Assembly (NCBI GenBank): GCA_903866355.1
Contig: CAIPNE010000199.1
Location: forward strand, 1 to 6,679
DNA length: 6,679 nucleotides
Direction of reading: 5' to 3'
From: an uncultured Gammaproteobacteria bacterium
GTDB lineage: Bacteria; Pseudomonadota; Gammaproteobacteria; Ga0077536
Below the pieces are notes generated by a model, which ran no database searches, was not told the DNA's origin, and worked only from the letters and a program-made list of their open reading frames with translations. A program made the translations under genes and the position numbers. This document shows, piece by piece, positions 1-5,370 of the stretch (the first letter of the stretch is position 1; the number at the start of each line of letters is the position of its first letter).

Positions 1-621
1 CACGAAGCCTACGTTGGGAAAGCGTTTTGCGGATTGGCGAAGAAAGTCGTACTTGGAGTTGCCCAGACCAATCAAGACGTAGTAGATCTGGATATCGTTC
101 TTCTCGATCTCCTCGAACAGCTTTTGGGTTTCACGCACATCGGCGTTTTCACCATCGGTCAGGAAGTAGTTGATGACGGGTAGCGGCCGCTCCTGCCGCT
201 CTCCGAACAGTTTGCGCAAGAAATTGGCGACCGGGGAACCAGCTTTGCTGTAGTAGTCCAGGTTGGATTGAATGACGGGCGCATATTGCGTGCCTTTCCA
301 CAGTACGTGATCGAGGTCGCCGTCCATCATTTCCTGGTCGACGATGTTCTTGTAGTTTTGGCGCGTGGCGACACAGGCAAGTGCAGCGTCATTCGAGAAA
401 CCCCACACGTCGATTTCACCGTTGTCGTCGCATGCCAAGCCCAAGGGCAGCAGGCGCTCGACCACGCGCTGCACCAGGCCTTGCTTGTACATGTCGGCCA
501 TTGAGCCGGAGACATCGAGGTTGAGACCGACGCGTGCGCGTACAACGTGGTCGATGCCACCCTTCTCCAATACGAAACGGACCTTCTCGATTTCCTTGTC
601 GATTTCGAAAATATCACTCAT
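1..621 (-). CDS. VWA-domain protein of the TerF/TerY type (3' end beyond window)
   Basis: The frame is open for 207 codons from the ATG at 621 to the left edge, so the C-terminus is missing. The fragment is a von Willebrand factor A domain with an intact metal-ion-dependent adhesion site: DVSGS at residues 36-40, the Thr of GTQYAPV at 111, and TDGEN at 155-159. DVSGSM, DVWGFS (71-76), the Asn-Tyr before a helix at 89-90 and the YAPVIQ block closely follow the VWA domain found at the C-terminus of TerF in Ter stress operons. Here that domain begins almost at the N-terminus, so this is a stand-alone version rather than a TerD-VWA fusion. Known VWA proteins of Ter systems are cytoplasmic and are thought to scaffold TerD-type partners through a bound metal; that role is inferred here. 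The start overlaps the end of the upstream gene by 8 bases (ATGAGTGA) and has a strong Shine-Dalgarno sequence, so the two are probably translationally coupled. Confidence 0.93.
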   Translation of the reverse strand, partial: MSDIFEIDKEIEKVRFVLEKGGIDHVVRARVGLNLDVSGSMADMYKQGLVQRVVERLLPLGLACDDNGEIDVWGFSNDAALACVATRQNYKNIVDQEMMDGDLDHVLWKGTQYAPVIQSNLDYYSKAGSPVANFLRKLFGERQERPLPVINYFLTDGENADVRETQKLFEEIEKNDIQIYYVLIGLGNSKYDFLRQSAKRFPNVGFV

Positions 622-1603
622 GGCTTCTCTCCTTTAAAAGTGTGAACAACTTCTTGTAGATGCCCCGCACGGAAATCAGGGCGTTGCCTGACGGCTGGCG
701 GGAGGTCAGGGCAGCCGTGTAGGCCGTGTTGAATGCCGGAAGGTTTTCTTCCAGGACGCCGTTGCTGGCATTTGCAAGCGCACTCAAATTCTGCCTGAGT
801 ACGTCATGGGTGAGCCGACCCATTTCCAGCGTGGTGCGGGTCGACAGCAGGCTGGCGCAGCGCAGCTCAAGGGAATCGATTTGCGCGGAGTAGTGCGCTT
901 GCAACGGACCTTCAACAAGGCTCTCGCGGAGCCTGCCGACAATGAAATTCGCAGCAAGGGTGGCCGCCGCGAGGCGGTCAGCGAGCGCGGCATACCGTGG
1001 CTTGAGTGCGCCCAGACTGTCCGCCGCATTGGCCAAGACCAGTCCATGAGTCTTGAGTTCGCCGATCCGCTTCAGGAGTCGGATGTAGTTCTCGCGAAAT
1101 ATCATGGCCGCTGGAGGCTTGGGCGCAATCCAATGGCCCAATGTCTCGATGAGGGAAGGCGTTCGGTCGGCGAACAGCACATCAGGATCAAGGCTTTCGA
1201 AAATGGCCAGCACGTCGGCAAAGGCGGTTTGTGCCTGCTGGATGGACGGGTGATTCGCGATCGCCAGTTCCGCTTCGGTGATTGCCCCGTGTTCCGTCTG
1301 AAGTTCGGCGCCAAAGCGCACTACGTCATCAAAGTGGGCATCGTCAAGATTCAACGTGTTGATCAGACGTAGCGCGTTCGCCAGCACGCGGGCACTGGCT
1401 TTGGGGTCCAATGCGCTCAGTTCGTCGGTACTGCATTGCATGCGTTCGCGCGGCACACCACCCCCGATGACTTTGGGCGCCTTGCTTTTGGGCAGCATCG
1501 CCTTGGGGGTGCCAAACAGGGCCACCGGTACTGGAGGCGACGCGGGTGACCGTGGCTGGTCTTCCCCTTGGTTGCCAAAAAGCACCTTCGGCATCGCCGG
1601 CAC
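614..1603 (-). CDS. Uncharacterised helical protein of a Ter operon, possibly TelA-related
   Basis: I do not recognise this 329-residue protein as a named family. Residues 1-50 are rich in Pro, Lys and Gly, probably disordered, and carry two LFG motifs (VLFGN at 7-11, ALFGT at 29-33). Residues 60-329 look almost entirely alpha-helical with no signal peptide or membrane segment, so it is probably cytoplasmic. Residues 241-275, with SLELR and then TRTTLEMGRL, resemble by eye a conserved TelA block (DLxLSRxxSLQTxPQIR type) and the matching part of the TelA encoded two genes upstream (FENRLLTLENA at 243-253). It may therefore be a diverged TelA-like protein, but this is only a visual alignment. 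The GTG at 1603 starts 6 bases after terD stops; the ATG at 1594 (codon 4) is an equally possible start, and neither has a strong Shine-Dalgarno sequence. The stop overlaps the VWA gene. Its position between terD and a VWA gene implies a role in the Ter complex. Confidence 0.85.
   Translation of the reverse strand: MPAMPKVLFGNQGEDQPRSPASPPVPVALFGTPKAMLPKSKAPKVIGGGVPRERMQCSTDELSALDPKASARVLANALRLINTLNLDDAHFDDVVRFGAELQTEHGAITEAELAIANHPSIQQAQTAFADVLAIFESLDPDVLFADRTPSLIETLGHWIAPKPPAAMIFRENYIRLLKRIGELKTHGLVLANAADSLGALKPRYAALADRLAAATLAANFIVGRLRESLVEGPLQAHYSAQIDSLELRCASLLSTRTTLEMGRLTHDVLRQNLSALANASNGVLEENLPAFNTAYTAALTSRQPSGNALISVRGIYKKLFTLLKERSHE
627..633 (-). promoter_or_regulatory. Ribosome binding site of the VWA gene, inside the upstream gene
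   Basis: The minus strand reads AGGAGAG here, with AGGAG ending 7 bases before the ATG at 621. It lies wholly within the last codons of the preceding gene. It fixes the VWA start and supports coupled translation of the pair. Confidence 0.8.
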
Positions 1604-1609
1604 GCCGCG

Positions 1610-2290
1610 TCAGCCCTGGTAGGCCGAAATGATGTCTGCCAAGCCGGTCTTCGAGCCCGCGCCGACTGCCGTAAAAGACCAGGCGCCATCGGGCTTCTTC
1701 ATCAACGACCCGACTTGCAAGGCGCTGAATCCTGCGAACTCCCCGGTCGGGTGATAGCGGCACATTTCATTGCCGTCGGCATCGCAGACCTCCACGAAAA
1801 GTCCCTTGATCTTGCTGAAATCCAATCCGCGCTCCTTGGCCTTGTGAATGGTGAGCCACACGGCAATCTCAGCACCCTTCGCAGGCAGGCGCGAAAGGTG
1901 AATGTGCATCTCTTCGCTTAGTTCTTCCTCGTGCCCGCCGCCATGATCCTTTTCGGCCTCCATCGCACCACCCCGGCGGTTGTCCGCCGAATGCCACATC
2001 GATTGGTCCGCAGTCTGGAAGCCGACCACATCGCCGTCATCGTCCTTCGCGGGAACCAAGGTCTTGTTGGCGTAGGTGAGAAAGTGCGATCCCTGGCCAT
2101 ACATCACAGGCGCAGAGGCATCACCGCCGCGGTGGACGAGCAGCACTGCGTGGGAGTCCACATCGTGCGCAGCGCCCCCTTCAGCGGCGTCCCAGAAAGT
2201 GCCGATGTGCAGTGAATGAAGATTCTTATCGACCTCGAAGATGTCGCCCTTCTCAAGAGCGAATACACCTGCTTCATTGTTGTTGACCAT
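1610..2290 (-). CDS. terD: TerD-family calcium-binding stress protein
   Basis: This is a 226-residue protein of the TerD/TerE/TerZ family, cytoplasmic beta-sandwich proteins that bind calcium and confer tellurite, phage and oxidative-stress resistance in Ter systems. Family landmarks in order are LEKGDIFEVDK (12-22), the acidic metal-binding segment HDVDSHAVLLVH (42-53; canonical FDLDASAFLL), HSADNRRGG (100-108; canonical HxGDNxTG), LTIHKAKERGLDFSKIKGLF (146-165), and the closing AWSFTAVGAGS (203-213; canonical WKFxAVGQG). It is longer than the usual 190 or so residues because of two insertions, one around 70-95 and a His/acid-rich one around 109-127 that extends the loop after the DNR motif. 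The ATG at 2290 is preferred because GAGGAA lies 4 bases before it; a TTG at 2302 in the same frame would overlap the telA stop. It starts 8 bases after telA and ends 6 bases before the next gene, as expected in one operon. Confidence 0.95.
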   Translation of the reverse strand: MVNNNEAGVFALEKGDIFEVDKNLHSLHIGTFWDAAEGGAAHDVDSHAVLLVHRGGDASAPVMYGQGSHFLTYANKTLVPAKDDDGDVVGFQTADQSMWHSADNRRGGAMEAEKDHGGGHEEELSEEMHIHLSRLPAKGAEIAVWLTIHKAKERGLDFSKIKGLFVEVCDADGNEMCRYHPTGEFAGFSALQVGSLMKKPDGAWSFTAVGAGSKTGLADIISAYQG

Positions 2291-2294
2291 GATG

Positions 2295-2300
2295 TTCCTC
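2295..2300 (-). promoter_or_regulatory. Ribosome binding site that decides the terD start
   Basis: The minus strand reads GAGGAA, 4 bases before the ATG at 2290 and overlapping the telA stop codon. It argues for the ATG at 2290 over the upstream TTG at 2302. Confidence 0.7.
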
Positions 2301-3498
2301 AAGTGGGTAGGCTTGGCTGCGGCTTCAGGGTGCTGACTTCCTGTTGAACCTGTTGGAGCAATGCACGCGCGCTGGCAATTTTGGCGATGTTCTTCTGGCG
2401 TTCAGCATCGACCTTGGTCGAAATGTTGCTCAGGGACTGCGCTACGCCCAGCAAAAGCTTGGCGTTCTCCAGTTGGGCATCGGCCGCAGATCGGGTGGCA
2501 TCGACGGCCACTGTTTCCAGTTGGTCCAGGGAGTAGCGCTGCAGGTCGGCCCGAAGATCGCGCCGCATCTGGTTGAGTTGTTGGAGTGAACGAATCTGAA
2601 AGGTGGCGTTCAGGCGAAGGAGAGCTGATTTGATGTCGTTGAATTCAACCTGCGATGAACTGATAGTGTCGGCCAGCGTCATCAATCCGGCGGTCTGAGC
2701 GATGCCGATGGACTCGAGATCCACCGGTGCCTTGGCGTAGGCGTTTTCCAGGGTCAGCAGCCGGTTTTCAAACAAGTCCACCTTGGCGCGGAAATCCTTG
2801 GCGTCGCGTATTTGAACGGCATCCTGGGAGGCCTGCGCACTGGCTTCCATGGATATCTGGTCGGACTGCGACCGGGCCAGTACCTCGCGCCCGGCTTCGA
2901 CGTACACGCCCAGGTTCTGGATGCTCTCCCGGTAGCCAGCTGCTTGTTGCCCCAGGCGGTTGATCTCGTTGATGAGCTTGCCGCTCTCCTGGGTGACCTG
3001 GCTTTCCATCGGCCGAATCAGATCAAGCAACGACGTGGCTTTGGATTTGAGCATGCCTCGCACTTCGTCGGCAACAGCCTCCAGCCGTTTGGCCTGGCTC
3101 CCCAGGCCGATCTTGCTGGCGAGGCGGGACAGCCAGCCACCTTGCAGCTTCTCCCTAATATCGGCTTCGAGTCCCGGCAGATCCATCTGCTTGACACTGG
3201 TGCTGATTGTGCGAAAGAGCTCGAACAGAACGGGCGAGTCCGCCTTCGTCACTTGCTCCAGCATCGCGTTCAAATGTGCGCTGAACGCGTTCACCGGCTC
3301 CTGGCCAAAGGTGACGATCTGTGTCGCCGGGACCACCGCGAGGTTGAAGCCTTTCGTCACCTCGGGTACTTTCAAAGCCAGTTCAGCGGGTAACTTGACC
3401 ACGACGGCCGTCAATGTCGAGCGCACTGGCGTTGAAATCGCCGTGCCGGGAAGTGGGGATTCGGATGCCATGGGTTGCGCCTTTTCGTTTCCTGCCAT
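2299..3498 (-). CDS. telA: TelA/KlaA-family toxic anion resistance protein
   Basis: This 399-residue protein has the length and layout of the TelA family (toxic anion resistance, the YceH/KlaA type), which is linked to tellurite and other stress tolerance. The N-terminal 70 residues are variable, with a Thr/Val/Pro-rich stretch. From about 75 to 390 it is helical and coiled-coil-like with no membrane segment, so it is expected in the cytoplasm or at the inner face of the membrane. The family core is visible at 153-205, where a segment with KLINEINRLGQQAAGYRE runs into LGVYVEAGREVL; this matches the TelA pattern of a long helix followed by a YIxAGxxxL motif. The FENRLLTLENA block at 243-253 also fits, although the usual TAPQIR signature after it has diverged to KAPVDLES. 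The ATG at 3498 has no clear Shine-Dalgarno sequence. The ATG at 3471 (codon 10), with AAAGGCG upstream, is a credible alternative giving 390 residues. It is the first gene of the operon; its biochemical activity is unknown. Confidence 0.92.
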   Translation of the reverse strand: MAGNEKAQPMASESPLPGTAISTPVRSTLTAVVVKLPAELALKVPEVTKGFNLAVVPATQIVTFGQEPVNAFSAHLNAMLEQVTKADSPVLFELFRTISTSVKQMDLPGLEADIREKLQGGWLSRLASKIGLGSQAKRLEAVADEVRGMLKSKATSLLDLIRPMESQVTQESGKLINEINRLGQQAAGYRESIQNLGVYVEAGREVLARSQSDQISMEASAQASQDAVQIRDAKDFRAKVDLFENRLLTLENAYAKAPVDLESIGIAQTAGLMTLADTISSSQVEFNDIKSALLRLNATFQIRSLQQLNQMRRDLRADLQRYSLDQLETVAVDATRSAADAQLENAKLLLGVAQSLSNISTKVDAERQKNIAKIASARALLQQVQQEVSTLKPQPSLPT

Positions 3499-3509
3499 TT
3501 ATCGCCATT

Positions 3510-3521
3510 TTGACGCGTTAA
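3510..3521. promoter_or_regulatory. Imperfect palindrome just upstream of telA
   Basis: TTGACGCGTTAA is self-complementary in 5 of 6 base pairs around a central ACGCGT. It sits 11-23 bases before the ATG at 3498, a suitable place for an operator or leader element. The function is inferred from position only, and short palindromes of this quality occur by chance. Confidence 0.2.
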
Positions 3522-3560
3522 TTCTTCTGGCGATTCTGCTCTAAGCGTTCGCGGGAGCCT

Positions 3561-3572
3561 GGATACGTATCC
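3561..3572. promoter_or_regulatory. Perfect 12-base palindrome, candidate operator of the Ter operon
   Basis: GGATACGTATCC is exactly self-complementary and lies 62-74 bases upstream of the telA ATG at 3498. Its left arm with the preceding T (TGGATAC, 3560-3566) recurs as a direct repeat at 3601-3607, 41 bases away or about four helical turns. This arrangement suits a dimeric regulator binding two sites. No regulator gene is in the window and no known operator was matched. Confidence 0.3.
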
Positions 3573-3600
3573 CCTTTCTCGTGAAACACGCACACCCATT

Positions 3601-3607
3601 TGGATAC
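3601..3607 (+). repeat. Second copy of TGGATAC half-site
   Basis: TGGATAC here repeats 3560-3566, the left arm of the 12-base palindrome, in the same orientation. It may be a half-site of the same operator. A 7-base repeat alone is weak evidence. Confidence 0.25.
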
Positions 3608-3874
3608 TACTTGGCGTGGACAGTCTTTGTCGCCATGGGCATTGCCGCCCCCACTTTGCATTTCCTCTACCCACGACTCAACCCTTCGTGTCTTCCCTGG
3701 CATGGCGAGCGTAGTTTTTCTTGCGCCCGTTGCTTGGTGGGGCATATAGCGGTTGTGGCACGATTGATCCTCCCGCAGATATACTCGCACCACGCCATCA
3801 CGGCCTGTTCGAGGGCGGCCCACTTAAGCGAAAGCACCAGATTTGGTCTGTCGCACTCAACAACAATCGTTTGG

Positions 3875-5257
3875 ATGCCTGGATTGATTCACCCTATTCT
3901 TGCGAAGGCAATTAGCTTTGCCACTTGGTCCAAAAGCGCGCTGTCACGTCATCCGAAACGCGTGACTGCGGTCGCCGCAGCAATGCTGGCAAGCGCCGGT
4001 GGATTGGCGGTCGCAGCCTTGGCCCCTGACGTTTCCGATCAGCCTGTGCAACAGGTGCTGGAGTCGGTTCAACCATTGGCGCTGTCGCAGCAAAACGAAG
4101 TGTTGGAGAACCACGCGTTTCGGCTCTATCGCTCGGAACAGACGCGTTCGACAGACAGCGCTGACAGCCTCCTGCGGCGTCTGGGTATCGACGACCCTGC
4201 GGCGGCGGCCTATTTGCGTTCCAACGAGGTGGTTCGACAATCATTGTTTGGACGTGCCGGCCGCAATGTCCGCGCGGAGGTTTCCGATGACAGCGCGTTG
4301 CTCAAGTTATATGCCCGCTGGAGCGCCGATGACAGTGGAATGTTCAAGCGCCTTGTCGTGGAAAAAACCGATACCGGATTTTCGACCCGCATCGAAACCG
4401 CGCCGTTGACACGATCAAGCAAACTGAGCAGCGGCACGATCCAATCATCGCTGTTTGCCGCGACCGACGATGCCGGCATTCCGGACTCAGTGGCGGTACA
4501 GATTGCCGAAATATTCGCCGGCGACATTGACTTTCACCGCGCGTTGCGCAAAGGCGACCGATTCTCTGTTGTCTACGAGACCCTGGAAGGTGACGGGGAG
4601 CCGATGCGTAGCGGGCGCGTGCTCAGTGTTGAATTCGTCAACAACGGCAAGACCTACCAGGCGACTTGGTTTCGTGATCCGTCGGTCGCGCAAGATGTAC
4701 GCAATGAGCGCAACAAGGGAGGCTATTTCACGTTGGATGGCCAGAGCCTGAGGCGCAGCTTTCTTGCCTCGCCGTTGGAGTTCTCGCGAGTCACGAGCGG
4801 CTTCAAAACGCGATTTCACCCAGTTTTGCAGCAGTGGCGAGCCCACCAAGGCGTCGATTATGCTGGGACGACCGGAACCGCCGTGCGCAACGTGGGCGAC
4901 GGCGTGGTCGAGTTTTCTGGCGTACAGAACGGTTATGGAAATGTCGTTTTTGTCGGCCACCGCGACAAGAGCACAACCGTATACGCCCATCTGAGCCGTA
5001 TTGATGTCAAACGCGGCCAGACCGTGGGACAAGGCCAGGTCATAGGAGCCGTTGGGGCCACCGGTCGGGTCACCGGTCCCCACCTGCATTTCGAGTACCG
5101 CGTCAACGGCAGCTACATGGACCCATTGACGATCACCCGACAAAGTGAGTCGGTTTCCGTGTCCGTCGCCTCCAAGCCCACGTTTGCCCGGGTCGCCGCC
5201 GACGCCCGACTGTTGTTCTCTGCGGCCGCTTCGGTCCGACAGGTCAGCACGGAATAA
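3875..5257 (+). CDS. M23 (LytM) family peptidoglycan endopeptidase, membrane-anchored
   Basis: From the ATG at 3875 this is a 460-residue zinc metallopeptidase that should cleave peptide cross-links of periplasmic peptidoglycan. A basic N-terminus (SRHPKR, 24-29) precedes one hydrophobic segment at about 31-50, a signal anchor or uncleaved signal. Next come a small domain with SADSLLRRLGIDD (95-107), as in LysM/OapA-like modules of these enzymes, and a Csd3-like second domain ending in RKGDRFSVVYE (225-235) and RVLSVEFVNNGKTYQATWF (248-266). The M23 domain is at 304-420, with the zinc ligands His324 and Asp328 in HQGVD, the catalytic His372 in VYAHLS, and HLH at 403-405. All key residues are present, so it should be active. 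The frame is open back to a GTG at 3581, but the extra 98 residues look random, so I prefer the ATG at 3875 or the TTG at 3884; neither has a clear Shine-Dalgarno sequence. It is divergent from telA and convergent with ccmI. Confidence 0.93.
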   Translation: MPGLIHPILAKAISFATWSKSALSRHPKRVTAVAAAMLASAGGLAVAALAPDVSDQPVQQVLESVQPLALSQQNEVLENHAFRLYRSEQTRSTDSADSLLRRLGIDDPAAAAYLRSNEVVRQSLFGRAGRNVRAEVSDDSALLKLYARWSADDSGMFKRLVVEKTDTGFSTRIETAPLTRSSKLSSGTIQSSLFAATDDAGIPDSVAVQIAEIFAGDIDFHRALRKGDRFSVVYETLEGDGEPMRSGRVLSVEFVNNGKTYQATWFRDPSVAQDVRNERNKGGYFTLDGQSLRRSFLASPLEFSRVTSGFKTRFHPVLQQWRAHQGVDYAGTTGTAVRNVGDGVVEFSGVQNGYGNVVFVGHRDKSTTVYAHLSRIDVKRGQTVGQGQVIGAVGATGRVTGPHLHFEYRVNGSYMDPLTITRQSESVSVSVASKPTFARVAADARLLFSAAASVRQVSTE

Positions 5258-5370
5258 CTTGCATTGATCCTGCTGGCGAGCGAGCCACTGCGGATGGCGC
5301 ATACCGCCCTTGGGCAGTAGCCGGCGGACGGAACTGCGTGAGACCCGCCCGGCGGCCGGTCGTCGAAGCC
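5258..5370. other. Convergent gap between the peptidase gene and ccmI
   Basis: This 113-base gap receives the 3' ends of two convergent genes. It contains GC-rich short inverted repeats, for example CCGCC and GGCGG around 5305-5330, but no T-run follows on either strand. I therefore cannot point to an intrinsic terminator. Confidence 0.5.

Larger units (their letters stand above)
3499..3874. other. Divergent intergenic region between telA and the M23 peptidase gene
   Basis: These 376 bases separate two divergently read genes and must hold both 5' regions. I found no promoter with good -35 and -10 boxes at proper spacing on either strand. Visible structure includes a perfect 12-base palindrome, a 7-base direct repeat and a weak palindrome just before telA (listed separately). 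The plus strand is open in the peptidase frame from a GTG at 3581, but that extension does not look like protein. The right end is comparatively AT-rich: the line 3841-3900 has about 43% GC, against about 55-60% in lines sampled from neighbouring genes. No tRNA, terminator or mobile-element end was recognised. Confidence 0.7.

Noticed and set aside
806..1372. Plus-strand open frame of 188 codons antisense to the 329-residue gene
   Set aside because: It lies entirely inside the minus-strand gene, resembles no family, has no ribosome binding site, and the operon on the other strand explains the region.
2288..2302. TTG at 2302 as the terD start
   Set aside because: It would overlap the telA stop and place the good GAGGAA ribosome binding site inside the coding region; the ATG at 2290 fits that site.
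3510..3538. TTGACG at 3510 as a -35 box for the plus strand
   Set aside because: The hexamer 17 bases downstream is ATTCTG, a poor -10 box, and the site is over 330 bases from the preferred peptidase start.
3755..3770. Possible sigma-54 promoter (TGGCACG) upstream of the peptidase gene
   Set aside because: The -24-like TGGCAC is present, but the required GC of the -12 element is absent at the right spacing (CC is found instead).
4487..5302. Minus-strand open frame of 271 codons opposite the peptidase gene
   Set aside because: The plus strand encodes a complete M23 domain with all catalytic motifs; the antisense frame is a by-product of its codon composition.
5300..5360. Candidate intrinsic terminator between the convergent genes
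   Set aside because: Only 4-5 base GC stems were found, with no following T-run on either strand.
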